Assembly (NCBI GenBank): GCA_964247055.1
Contig: OZ176050.1
Location: 10,230,001 to 10,294,000 of the forward strand
Length of the DNA: 64,000 bases
DNA from: Paragordius varius
Lineage: Eukaryota > Nematomorpha
Direction of reading: 5' to 3'
Part shown: piece after piece, positions 12,401-25,000 of the stretch
Layout of the letters: each line of letters opens with the position of its first letter
Position numbering within the stretch: the first letter of the stretch is position 1
Notes under the pieces: model-generated
The model's database searches: none
Seen by the model: the letters and a program-made list of their open reading frames with translations, nothing else
Told to the model about the DNA's origin: nothing
Translations under genes and position numbers: made by a program

Positions 12401-15395
12401 TAATGATCCGTTAATAATATTGTGGTATAAAAACTACTTTAATTAATGATCACATTGTCTTATTGTGCAATGCACAAATAATTATGATATAATTAAAAAC
12501 TTCAGACAGATTAAGTTAAAATTTAGCTTTTTTCTCCTTCTAATTAAATTTCTGTTCCGCAGTTTTTGAGTTTTCTTACAATAAATACACTAAGCCTAAT
12601 TTTCGCACAAAGTCGTTAATTTGTGTCACTGTAATTTATTTTCGCTAGCGTATAATATAAAAAAAGTCCAAAATTAAATAATGAAATTTTGTGTTAAATT
12701 ATAGGGAAATATATGTTTAATTTCAACCATTTGTTGTTTTTTTACCGTTCGCTACTGTATTTGCAATGGAAGCAACGAAATGTTCATTGACATTATTAAA
12801 TTCTCTGTGAGAATTTTTTTTAAATTTTTTTAGAATATTATGTGTATCCTACTTTCCAAACATTATATGTCATATATTTAATTCAGCACTAATTTTTTGA
12901 TATATATACTAAAGAGGACATTTTTGAAAGCTGGTAAATTTCCCTGTTGTTATTTAGACTTTTTCACTTATAAATGCTTACATCAACATTAACCTAATTA
13001 CAACAAATGTTTGTGTGAAAAGTTGTTAGTATGAGTGTGTCCTAGTTTCAACAAACTTTTTGTTAGCATTTTGATATTATTCTGTCAAAAAAATGGTTTT
13101 TTATATGAAAGTTACATAATATAATACTCAATTTTTATCACATTGAACGGCGTCCATAGAGCCTTGAAATTAATTATAGGTCTTAAAAGCTCCAATTTGC
13201 ATAGTTTTCTTTATAAAAAATTTAGAATAAGACATAACTCAAAAATCAAATAGTTTATCATCATATGTAACCAATTTAATTTACAACATCTTTATATATA
13301 TTTATATATTTTTTTGCAAAATCTCTCTCTAGCGATTGAAGTTAACCTTTTCGAGCCATAAACCCGATCTCTATGAATACCCTTCGGAACAAAGCATACT
13401 GGATTATTTACTTGAATGTGAAAATGTCAAAGCCAGAATCCAAGCTTTCAACGCTAAAGCCGCCCAAGCTGCCCGCGAAGCTAATGAAGCCAGGCCACCT
13501 GTTCCGGACCGAACTACAAAGCGGTCCGCTAAAACATTTTATGGCACCGCTTCCCATTCAACCACAGATAATTCAAATCAAACCGATAATAAAAGTAGTA
13601 ATCTTGTTGTTGCTATTAAGAAAAAGGATGAACTGCCAGATTATTCTGAAGCAGCAATAAAATCCCACAACAAGGAGGACAATAAACTTGTCAACAATGA
13701 AGTGAAAACGAACGAAAAAAGATTGGATTTCAATGACTCTGCTAAAACACAAACGCCTACTAAGTTGCACATTAACACGCTGTTAAGAGAAAGTAAATAA
13801 TTATAATATACTTAATAGTGAGATAATGTACCAACTATTTTTTCTTATAAAGAAAGAAAAATGATATGTTTAAACAATTATTGTGAGAACTTTTTTATAC
13901 ATTAAATTCTATTAAAGAAAAAATATATTTTATTTTTAGCTTAAAAATAATTACCTAAACATATAATGATTGTATAAAAATGTATAAATAAAATTTTTTT
14001 AAATGATGTTTCAATAACAATAGCCAAACTATATTGTAAACCGGTTCATAAGTCCAAGGGAAAAAACTTTTTATCTTATATTAATTGAATATATAGTTTT
14101 CCAGATTAATCATTACATTATAGTAAAGTGTTTCAATTACGGTTAACGGTCTTGCTACTATGAAAAGTAGTTTTTTTGTTAAATTTTAATCAATCTATAA
14201 TGAATATATATATTTTCACTCCATTATTATTCCAAGTAAAATTGGTGTGTTAACAATGTTAAATATAAATATTTTTCATTCAATTAGTTTGGTGGCATCT
14301 ATCGTATAAAATAGGTTTAGAAATACCAATATAAGTATTAATCGTACATGTAAGATCGAACTGGTATAATTGAAAGCGTACCGATTCAAAACACTAATGG
14401 ATTTGTTTTTTTTTTTTTCAAGAATTAGGAGTTTAGAAAAAAATATATTTTATGGCAAATTATTTATATAAATGTGTGACTTAATATTTTTTAAAACTCT
14501 CACGTAAAGATGGTAAATAAATTATTTATTTGTTCCAAAAGTTAATGGGTTTATCCCCTTAATATGCGTTTTCGATTTGCGTCAAAGGGTTGAAAACAAA
14601 CATGCCAATTCACAAATATGTGTAAATGTGTAAAAATGAATGAAATTTTGGATATTAAAAAAATTGAGGAGATTATTATTGTGTAAACTCATGTTTATTA
14701 ACAAAAAATTCTTAGGCCCAGCCAGGGATTCCAGTAGCGATGTAACGGTCTTTCCTTACAAATCTTACATTTCATCACTCATGTTAATCAATAGTGATTG
14801 TTCATCGTCTCCAAAAAATAAAGTACTTTCACCAATTGTATCAAGCTCAACTCCTCCTATTAATTCTTCTCAAACTACTACTGAAAATTTACAAATGAAG
14901 GCCGTCGAAACAAAAAGAACGGACCAAATTAATTATCCTGCTACAGCTATAGCAACGACTACGGTAACTCCTGTCAAAATTAATAAGACAAATATTATAT
15001 CCAATTTAATTAATAATAATAATACTACCAATAATACTAACTTGCCTTTGTCTCAAAATCAATCACCTGCATTGATTAATACTAAAGCCGTATCACCATC
15101 ACCCATTAGTGAAAAATTGTCTAGTTTTACTCCAAAACACATGGATTTCAATATGTTCACCAATTTTAACAAAACCCTCACTAGCCCACCCAATAAAAGC
15201 AATGATAGTGATATGGCCAAAAGCACGATAAATGGGCATTTAAATGATTCCATAGAATCGAGTTTTGAAACCGATTATCAGAAACCACTTCAAGCAGGTT
15301 TTATTGAAAGTGATGAAGATATTGATGAGAATAGCCTTGCTCTGAGAGGAACTAAATGGTCGCAAACTGTGCAAACTTCTGATTTACTTTTTTAA
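5373..15395 (+). CDS. Four-exon disordered protein with PP1-docking-like motif (phostensin/taperin-like candidate)
   Basis: Exons 5373-7221, 7334-7578, 13333-13792 and 14716-15395 (stop included) join with consistent phases into 1077 residues. Exon 1 is Ser/Thr/Asn-rich and low complexity, with a PPPLP motif near residue 344. Exon 2 has an acidic run (DENDTTNDDDSDEE) and then an ordered-looking EEYVRLTNLIIVHGAY stretch. Exon 3 opens with RLKLTFSSHKPDLYEYPSE: KLTF (residues 701-704) fits the RVxF docking motif of protein phosphatase 1. It is followed by an Ala/Glu-rich helix and RPPVPDR, an SH3-type proline motif. A PP1 motif beside SH3-binding prolines is the layout of the phostensin/taperin region, so an actin- or PP1-linked scaffold is a guess. 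Intron 2 is 5.75 kb and full of MITEs. The start is the first Met after in-frame stops. Structure is well supported; identity is not. Confidence 0.7.
9411..9461. repeat. (AT)n microsatellite
   Basis: An uninterrupted run of alternating T and A of about 50 bases. Shorter runs lie near 32683, 44099, 51079, 54570, 55838 and 59876. Confidence 0.9.
10004..11017. mobile_element. Long-inverted-repeat element, CAGTCATGTA ends, TA target
   Basis: The left end CAGTCATGTAGACTTTAATG and the right end GTCTACATGACTG are flanked by TA at 10002-10003 and 11018-11019. The inverted arms extend about 150 bases, to about 10160 and from about 10865, and share a palindromic ATGGTATACCAT segment. The TA target suggests the Tc1/mariner superfamily. 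No transposase frame remains, so it was probably mobilised in trans. Confidence 0.75.
10312..10763 (-). mobile_element. TTAA-type MITE nested in the CAGTCATG element
   Basis: A reverse-orientation family copy lying between the two arms of the 10004-11017 element. The right boundary is GGATACCCCATTTTAGGTG followed by TTAA at 10764-10767; the left end is eroded. It must be younger than the host element or have travelled with it. Confidence 0.6.
11527..11659. mobile_element. CAGTAGCG-type MITE
   Basis: CAGTAGCGTGTGGCATAAAA at the left pairs with TTTTATGCCATACGCTACT at the right, with TA on both sides. Both ends also contain TAGTCCAT or its complement. About 133 bp, non-coding. Confidence 0.7.
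12644..12757. mobile_element. CAGTAGCG-type MITE, second subfamily
   Basis: The left end is eroded (GCTAGCGTATAATATAAAAA, then AGTCCA). The right end TTTTTACCGTTCGCTACTG is followed by TA. The interior TTTAATTTCAACCATTTGTT is shared with the copy at 56843-56938. Confidence 0.55.
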
Positions 15396-17754
15396 GAGCG
15401 ATTTGATTCATAATCATTTTTATCACTATATCTTCTTTTGTTTTATAAAACATACAGCTTACAATTTTAAAATGCTAATTTTTAATTATTATAATGTGAA
15501 ATGTGGAGGACAAATTTTTATTGAAAGACAAAAAACAAACAGCCTATTTAATTACTGATATACAATATAATTTGTAATTAGACATATAAACCTATCTATA
15601 TTTTAATTTATATTTTTAATATTTATAATTAGAGCTTGCTAATGATATTATTGCATCGTAATTTTTAACCTTTTTAAAGGCCAACCATGTGGTAGAATTC
15701 TATCATATATATATATACACACACACTAATCATGCATTTTAATCTTTGCATCAATTTCATGATTTGCGGAATAGTTCATTAATTAATAAAAATTATAGAC
15801 TTACACATACATTTTTAATTCTGAGTGGAATATCTTTCCTTATGATTATAAAATATAATAATTTTATAAACACTTTTGTGGACACATGGTTACAATTTAA
15901 CTATTTTATCTAATTAGTGTCACCACATTTTTTAAAAAAACAATGGTATTTAATCAGTTTGTATTGAGTGTACAGTATAAACCAAATTATATATTTTTTT
16001 GACTGATATAACTGAACAATGTTTCTCATGATATATTCGATATTAATGGTGAATGTAAACCCTTGTTATTAGATCTTGACATTAGATGGTTACATTTGGT
16101 GTCTTATTTACTGAATTTAATTATTCTCAGGGGCTAAGCAGCTTTTAAAATTTGGAGATCGAGATGGTTGAATAATATTATTCATAATTTGATTTCAAAG
16201 TTTTTACTCACTTTGTTGTATAACTAATAGCTAAAATTTATTGAGAGGAAACCCTTAAAGGCTTTATTATTTAACTACCCAAAAATGACGCTGTATGAAG
16301 CGAAATCAAATAAAATTTGATGGTTAAAAGAAAAGGCACATATAATAACAGGTAAAACAAACAAAAAATCAGGTTTTTATCAGTCATTTCTTTAACAGTG
16401 TTTTTTATAGTGTCAAACAACTAATTAAATATCAATGAAATATATCCATTTAATATTTATTTTATATGATATAACCAAAAGATTATAAGATCAATTGAAT
16501 GTTATTCTTCGTGCAAAACTAAAAATATGTGGACAACAGGTAAAATATTTTGGGTTTTTAAATAATCATTAATGCTCTTACCTAATTGACCAATGTTATC
16601 TATAATTATATTGACATTACAACATAAATATAAAACAATCATAATGAGTGACCCAACAAAAAGCAATTATATATAACATAAAGGTTTTTTGAATAGTTTT
16701 GAGGGCTAATTTTTTTGATAGACGTTAATTATGGGCTTTGAGGTGGCGAAAAGGTTTAGAGGTCAAAACTATATAAGAAAAATGATTGCAAAAAATGGGC
16801 CAAATAACTGATTATCAATAATTGGATAATATATTAGATCGAATTAAAATGTTTCTAAATATTGAATTTTCTCATTATTTAACCTTCATTTTTCATAAAT
16901 TTACTAATAAAATTTTAAATTCAATTAATATTATTCCATCAAGTGTACATAAAGGGTAAATCTTGTTATGGGCCATTTATTATAATTCAATTATAAACAT
17001 AGAAGTTAGCATAATATATATTTTGTTTTAATTATGTCAGAGCTTATAAAATTTCCTAAAGTTTAGTTAAAAAACCTTTTCAAAATTAAAATATAAATGT
17101 CAAAAATAAGAAAACACTTTTTGGCCTATTTAATTTTACAAATATTTTTTCCAGTTTCTATAGTCCCTTCTTACTCTATCTAAAAATATAATTCTCCTAA
17201 AACTTAGGATTCCAAAATATTATAATATAAACATAATTTTATTATTATTTCAAGAGGGGGCGCAAATGTTAGGTAGGCCACTCATAATATTCTGCAGAGG
17301 TTATTTTAATTAGGAGTTCATTTTAATTATAATACCTTGAAGTGGTGCTACTATGTCTTATAATAATAAATTTAATTATTTCATATAACATTTTTTAATT
17401 ATGATAAAAGGATCTTAATATATATTTTCTATGCTTTGTAAAAAATGAAACATCATTTATCCGGTTTTTTCGATATTTTTTGATATAACTTTTCGTGTTT
17501 TATTACATGGAATAAATTGTCAAACTATTTCGTACAAATACTTAAATTTATTATTTTTATACTAGAAACCTTGGTATTTATTTGAAAAGTTTATTTTAAA
17601 TTTATATTGCCAAAAAAATAAATATACCTTCAAGAGAATCAATAATTCCTAATATATTTAAAATATACATTAAATGTGATTGTTTGTATTTTTTATGGTA
17701 AAGTATAAAATATTTAAGTGAGTGGGTAACGACTAGTTTTCGGTAATGTTAATG

Positions 17755-18050
17755 TATACCATTTACAATTCCTTAAATTCAAATTCACCCACGAACAGTT
17801 CAAATTAACCCTTGAATTTCAATTTACCCTAAAAATAAATTATGTGTTTTCAGGCTAATATAACTCATCATAAATAAGAAATATATTCTTATGACATAGT
17901 TTATTATTTTTTAGTATTATATTAATTTTAAACGTCATTTTATAAAAATATAAAAAAATATAGGTAATTTTTAATCTTAGAGCGTGAATTTGAATTGTTC
18001 AAGGGTGAATTTAAATTGTTTAAGGGTGAATTTGAACTGTCAATAGTATA
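17755..18050. mobile_element. MITE with inverted arrays of a 21-bp unit at its ends, copy 1
   Basis: It starts TATACCATTTACAATTCC and ends CTGTCAATAGTATA. The right arm carries three adjoining units of the form GTGAATTTGAATTGTTCAAGG; the left arm carries the complement with more divergence. The middle is A+T-rich. The same design recurs at 28892-29216. Confidence 0.7.
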
Positions 18051-18907
18051 TAACTAATTATTTGATTTCCATTTTAGTCAGGGCCATATATTATTTTCAA
18101 ACAGAAAATTTTTGTATATATTGTGCAGTATAGCCCCTATATACCGATTGTGAGAATTTGCTAAATATCCATATTCTGATCCTTTTTAAATTTAATTATT
18201 GATTTCGAAATAATATTCTGTTTTTATTCATATTAAGGCAGGGTTTGAATGCACCCATAAATTAAAAGATCCCTCCCTACACACTATTTGGTTTTTCCAG
18301 TCATTCTTTATCCTAACTTAACGAACATTGAACGATCTCTCTCTATTCCATATAATTTAATAACCTACTAACGAGTATTTAAAACATCAGGTGTGTGGTC
18401 TGATATAATATGAATTCACTTTTAGCACTCAGCAGGCGAAAGCTTAGTTTTTAAAAAAGGAAAAAAGATGAAAGCTGTATATTATATAAGGGTTTTAGAT
18501 ACGTATCAATAAGATTATAATAATTAATCCTATTATATTAATTAGATCAATTTTTAATATATTTCATTGATTAATCAATTTAAAGATTTAAACTATAAAC
18601 CTTGCAAGTTATCTGGATGGGCTATATAAATAATATATTATGTATCAATATTCTGATGCTTCATCAAATTGATTTGACCAGCAAAAACGATAAAAACCAA
18701 AGAGTACAATAGTTGATAGTTCTTTCACTAAAAAAATAATAATCACCTCTTAATATATTTCTTAGAGGGACCTCTTTACTTAGCTATTACATTCTTTATT
18801 TTAATAAAATTTGTGTTGTAAAATCCATGACTGAGAAGATATACCATCAGTTATTAAATTGGAAGACAGTCATTTTTTATGATATTTATTATTATATTAC
18901 TCTATCA

Positions 18908-19139
18908 CAGGGGTCTAACACAAATGGTTTCGATGGCCGCCTTGGGAATTAATATATATTTTATTAGATTTCAAACATAAGAGTGTAAAAACTACTATTT
19001 TTTACAACATTTATGGCTAGTTAATTGCGAAATCCAGAATGATTTATTCAGAAAATTTGTTTAAATCTACTTAAATTTTGTAGATATTTGAAATTTCACG
19101 CGGGCAAAAATATTTTGCAGGGCCGGTCGGACACCCCTG
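18908..19139. mobile_element. hAT-type MITE with 8-bp duplication
   Basis: Ends CAGGGGTCTAACACA and TCGGACACCCCTG form short inverted repeats. CTCTATCA occurs directly on both sides (18900-18907 and 19140-19147). The 8-bp duplication and CAGGGGT end are diagnostic of hAT elements. 232 bp, non-coding. Confidence 0.85.
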
Positions 19140-20835
19140 CTCTATCATATTACAGATCAACCCTCTGTAAATTTGGTATTGCAAAAAACTTGGACATTAC
19201 TATAAAATTGGAGAGAATGATTCATAAAAGTTTTTTTTATTATTAACTGCGTAAATTGATAATAAAACCTGTGGAATATTCGCTCATTTCTATCATGATA
19301 GAACAATTTTATACAACATTTAAGCTACCTGTGAGAGCCAAATTCATATCTACCATATTCGAATCGCAATATATTTATTAAAATTTATTGATTACAAAAT
19401 ATAATTTTTACCATCAACCAAAATTTGTAAGTCTAAAAAAGGTTGTTTATAATTAAAACTTTCTGCTCCATTTCGCAAAGCTACAAATTATGTTTTATAT
19501 TTGATAATATACATTAAGACTAAAAAATGTGGATGGATCTATTTCATATTACTTTGGAAAAAATCTAAATTTTAGTTCTAAATAATTTATACTATAATTA
19601 TTGTAGGCTAGAAAATTAAATTTAAATTGATTGAGATACCTTGAACCATATTTTGTGGACCTTATAAAAAAAGGATATAATTAATTATATAAATGTACAT
19701 AATGCTAAGCCACCAAAATTAAATATATAATGTTATCCATAGTTCAGGAAATCAGTTATTTATCCTCAAAATTACATATTAAAAACACTAAAGTATGTTT
19801 TATGTGATTAAGGTGTTGGATTTTGATCGAACTTAGGTTTAAGTTATTATATCAGATATTTAGCTATATTTATAAACACTGCAACGCAATTGTGATAGGT
19901 ATAACATTCAAAATATTTTAAAATTAATAAAGAAAGTAATTTTGTTAACATCGCTTTGTTTTATATACAAGTTATCAAACTTAATTTTAAATTTTAAGTG
20001 GTAAAAAAACTTGTTCATACCCACTGTGTTGAAAACTATAATTAGAATATCATAATAAAATTATTGATAATATCGGTACCAAGCTAATTACTAAACATAC
20101 TGCTAATTACATGCGATGTTGGATCACCTTTGGTGAACTAACAGCAGTGGCCCGTTTTGAATGTTCGCAAAATCTATTCCGCAATGAGTGTTTTACAAAG
20201 GCATGTCAATTTAAAAGTTCTGTTACTTTTACTAAGTGTATTCTTAAGATTATGATATCTTAATTTGAAGTCTAAGCATTGCCACAAATACACCCTTACT
20301 TATCTGTAACACAATATTTGCCAAAAAAAATTTTTAGCGATTAAATACTGTGCATATTGACTGGGTAAAGTACTATTTTCTGAAGAGTGGAAATCAAGAA
20401 AAAATAGATAATTAATTAAATAAGCGCATGGTCTAAGATTTTTACTTAAATAGATATTAAATATAAGTCCCAATTTTTTATACTACGTAATTAAGCCAAA
20501 CAAATTACAATGCATGCATATTAAATTTTAACTAATATTATCTTAATTATGTTTATTTTTATTTATGTATATAATTTTGTGTATGAAATGACCAAGCTTT
20601 CTAAAAATATTTGCTTCCTTTTATGAGACAAAACCAAATTACGATCCGATGAGGACTTTAAAAACTTATAGGTAGTGTTGTATAAGATCGGTTTTTTGAT
20701 ATAATCATGTGTGATAACACTCTCAGGAAATACATATTAGTACCTAAAAAGGGAGAGATTGGAACAACATGGTCCATAACTAGAAATTAATTATAATAAT
20801 AAATATGAATAATTTTGTAAATATTCATTTTATAT

Positions 20836-21160
20836 TAGGAATGCCCAACATAAATGGCTACGCGGGCCGCATTCAAAAATATTTGGGAATAAGAAATATC
20901 TCATTAGATTTTATAACAAAAAATTTAAAAAAGTTGCAAAACAACATATATGCTCTTTATTTCACTAATTTTCGCAAGTTCGTTTGATATTCGGAAAGAC
21001 TTACTCAAAAATATCAATTTTAGTAAGATTTATTTTAAATAGCAATTTGAATTATGGAGTTCCGTATTTATTTGATCATTTTACAAATTCTTTTAAGCCG
21101 TATAAAATGTTTCAGCGACCCGCATGCGGTCGGAGTGGAGAGTGTTGGACATCCCTTATT
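20836..21160. mobile_element. Degenerate hAT-type MITE
   Basis: AGGAATGCCCAACA at the left is the imperfect complement of TGTTGGACATCCCT at the right. The interior has the G+C-rich GCGGGCCGCATTC and GACCCGCATGCGGTC typical of hAT ends here. No clear target duplication was found. Confidence 0.45.
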
Positions 21161-22084
21161 TATTAATAAAAAAAAGAGTGTTGGCTTTGAGATAATTTTC
21201 TGGAGTAGGCCCATTCATATTAAGAAGTCAATGTTTTAATTTCTTTATAAAAGCGTCAAGCATAGTCTGCCATTTAATCATCTAAGTTAAGCCCCACCCC
21301 GTGTAAAAACAGATTTTTTAAAAATACAAGCCCCAAAAAATCGCGTCTTTGAGAGACAATATTTCGAAAAACGTTTAGAATGGCTCATTCAAATTTAATA
21401 AGGTTTTTCACTTATTTTTCGTGAATTCACCGAATATGGCCAGCGAATTATCCATAACCGCCCTCCCTGTGAAATGGCTTTTTTTGCAAAAAAACAGCAA
21501 AAATAATTTTCTGAACAATATTCTACCAAAGTTATGGGACCATATAAAATCAATCGTGGTTTTAGATATTCCTAGCAGGGCAAAAAATTTAGCTTCGCAC
21601 TTTTATTTAATTAGTGGCTTTGCACTTTTTTATGGTGCTAGTGATCGATCCTTTGTAAAAAGCGCCACCTTAAAAATAACGTAGATGTTAATTTTCGATC
21701 AAATTATGATAAATTTTCAGTTGACCCCATAAAGGCATAATTTTTCCAGTATTTTTTAAGCTCTTGGTAGGGAGGCCCAACCCTACGTTTAATATGCAAC
21801 CTAGAAATAACGCTTTAAAGCTTTTCTGTGATAATTTTTAAGGAACCTAAATAATTTGAATTCTACTTGTGGAAATATAAATTATTGTGTGACGAATCTG
21901 ATGATCATCTAAATATAAAAGAAATAAATGAAAATAAAAGATTTAAAAGAAAGACATATGAGATTAATTACACCAAGCTCCAATGTATTGAGCTATAATA
22001 AATATTAAAAATATGCATAGTAAATTCATTATTTTTTACAAAATTAATAGTAAAATTATACGTTCTTTAAAAAATAAAAATTAC

Positions 22085-25000
22085 TTAAATCTCGAATCCG
22101 TTGTCGCCTAACCGTAATTTCAGGAGGCTCGGTTTCTAAATATATATATTGATTCTAGATTCTTGGAAGTTAAAATATTTTAAACAATATTATTATACTT
22201 ACCAAACGAATCTGCAGATTCAGTTTCTTAATATAAATATTAACGTTTAAAAAATTATTATTATTATGAATATTTTATCCTATATGCCTCAGAGTGGATA
22301 ATGAACTTTTAATTTGGATTACATATAGTAAATATGGAAAAAGAAGCTAATTAGTTGAGTAGATTACCTTCTGATGTATGCGATTCTCTTTCAGCTCCAT
22401 TAGAATTCTCGCTTTCCATATTATTAGGATTATCGATTTGATTGTTATTGGTCGGATTGTTGGCATTGTTTGAATCCAATATGTTTTCACCTTGTAGCGA
22501 ATTGGAAGAAAACGATTCGACATTGTCAAAACTGGTGAAAGATGACGAATGTGCTACATTTGAGATAAAGAATATCTCATTATGAATATTTATAATAATT
22601 GTCACTCCTTATTTATGATGAATGTCCGTTTCTTGTTAAGACAGTATAAAAACGGTCATTTTGAACAGTGACATGAGTTAAGTTTTTTCATGCAATATTT
22701 ACACCAATTAAATTAATGAAGATTGATACGTTTTAAACAGAGCTTCGTTAAATATATATTTACAATCAAGAAAAAATATAATTTTTTAGCAAAGCAATAG
22801 GTTTATGTGGCTAAGCAATGTATCGGATTTTTTAGTATCATATTACAATTCGTTATGGATAGTATAAATCCGTAATTATAGCCAAACCTTTATAAATACT
22901 TTTTTACAATTCGATAAAAGATCTATCTTTAATTTGATGGAATTTTAGGGCTCTAAAGCCGGTATTCAAGGCCAAAATGGCGTCAAAAAATATAATCAAA
23001 ATATTCGTGCAAATAAATTCCGTAATCTGAGAGGTAGATCGTTTTTTTCTGCATTGAATTGTATGGAAAAAGTTATAATATATATTGGATTTTTTGTAAA
23101 AATTATACGTAGCTACCGCTTTGGTGCAAATTGTCGAAACATTTTTTTAAAAAACGGAAGGTTTAAATTTTTTCACGGCGATATATTGGGTAAATTGTAT
23201 ATATATATAGAGTTTAAATATGATTGTTAATTTTTACCGCATATTAATAAGATTTTATGATGATTCAAATTGATTTTTTAGTTTATTTTCTTGTAAGTCT
23301 TTCTAGAATCCTACGAAAAAAAGCAAAATCTCAATTAATAATATTTTGCGTTTAGAATTATATTTGTGCTAGATTAAGACAAACAAAATTTAGTTGACGC
23401 GTATTCCTCTATTGTATTTAATTTTATTTGAACTAATGTGCGGTAAAATACGATTTTTTGATTTTAGCTAACAGAAAAATATAAATAAGTTTGTATCTAG
23501 TATTTTAACCTCATATATCATTTTACAGTCATGTATATGTAGAATTGACAGAAATTCGTTTTTAAATGATTATAATTTGTTTTTGATTGTTTTAATGTTT
23601 GATATGTCAACTTTCAACATGCGCATTTTTTAGCATTAAAATAATAATAGCTTATTTATTGTAAACAATTAAAAACAAAGTAAAATCAATTAAAAACGTA
23701 TATATGACAATTCTAATCATACATGACTGTAATATTCATTATCCTAGAGCTTTTAGTTATGGATTTATATGATTTATTAACATTTATATTTTGCTGCGCA
23801 GCGTACAGCGATCAGTATATTATCCCATATAGCAGTTCGTTAGGAGATTTTAATTGGATATATTTGATCGAATTCTATATTCGAAAACTTTTATACATTC
23901 GTCATCTAAAATTTTTAGATTTTAATTGCATTTTTGCAACTGACAATGTGGCATTTTGCTAGGTGAAGCGCGAATAAAAAATGGTCATAAATTAAATAAT
24001 TAAAATTATTGACAAAAAAATTGTAAATAATATTGTTTGGTTAAATCATGGGCACCTAACCGGGACTAATATAAAAACATGTTATTATCTTAGGTAATAC
24101 AAATATATTTTGGGTTATTTCAAATGTCCAATTATGTTATTCCGATATTCACATTAAAGCCATCTCACTGTTTGCCTGGAACTACTCCTAAGTTGAGTTG
24201 CAGCAGCTAAATATAAAAAAGTGTCCCAACCTGCACATGAAACAATACAGAAGGGAAATGGTTCACATTAGAAATTAGAAAATAAAACTAATTCTAATTC
24301 GTCTCCTAATTAAATTTCACAATATATTTAGGTAATTTGATTCGCATTGACAAATTTAAAAAAAACTTACAGGGTGCTATGGATGGTATTCCAAGACTAG
24401 CCATAGAAATCGCTAAAAAAATAAAAATAATGTGTGATGTCAATAAAGATTATTTGAAAATGAGTTATTTTACAATTCATTATATATACGAATTTTTGTT
24501 TTATATCATTGAAAATTTGAATATGGCCTTATTACAATATTTTAATTTATGTATTAGAATGCATTGTATAAATTAACCAAAATAAGCATGAAATTTGAAA
24601 TTATTGATAAGAATCATTTTATGTACCATATAAGTTTAAATCGTACCTTGATTAACACTACTGATTGTTGCTGAGGTAATGGAAGACCCACTAACGAATA
24701 AAAAAGAAACATATCCAATTACTAAAATAGATTACTGTAAATTATACCAGAGATTTCACCTAAAAAGTCAAATTTAAAAATTTCACGTAATTATTTACCG
24801 ATCGACAATACTAAAGAAAGACATAGTTTATTGTAATAAAATGTACAAGTATTGTAAAATAGATCAAGTAATGTTTTTTTGATATTATATTAATATGATA
24901 CGTTGACAAAATAATTTTTAATTTGGCCAAAGAATATTATGGAAAAAATCAAAATCTTAAAGAGGTCGGTAAAACAGTTAACTGATATCTTTTTAAAATC

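Larger units (their letters stand above)
7579..13332. other. Large intron with MITEs and an (AT)n tract
   Basis: It separates coding exons 2 and 3 of the phostensin-like gene. It holds an (AT)n microsatellite near 9411-9460, the CAGTCATG inverted-repeat element at 10004-11017 with a nested TTAA MITE, and two CAGTAGCG-type MITEs near 11527 and 12644. The rest is A+T-rich with no recognised content. Confidence 0.6.
15396..22084. other. Gene-poor stretch with several MITEs
   Basis: Between the phostensin-like gene and the minus-strand cassette gene. It contains the 21-bp-unit MITE (17755-18050), two hAT MITEs (18908-19139 and about 20836-21160), a degenerate copy of the G+C-rich repeat (about 21240-21700), and a short Cys-rich open frame (20042-20263). 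The last exons of the minus-strand gene may lie here; an 18-nt phase-compatible candidate is 16582-16599. Confidence 0.5.

Noticed and set aside
16582-16599. 18-nt candidate microexon (NIGQL) downstream of the cassette gene
   Set aside because: The phase fits and the donor GTAAGA is good, but it is too short to support without transcripts.
20805-21239. Three overlapping 60-codon open frames
   Set aside because: They lie within a degenerate hAT MITE and the G+C-rich repeat; composition follows the DNA, with no protein motif.
22347-22529. 60-codon minus-strand open frame with a start codon
   Set aside because: It overlaps the 22368-22553 exon in another frame; the Ser/Asn-rich frame keeps phase with its neighbours, so this one is taken as a shadow.
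24337-24576. 79-codon plus-strand open frame
   Set aside because: Low-complexity, with no motif; it overlaps a 42-nt minus-strand exon with good borders (24371-24412).
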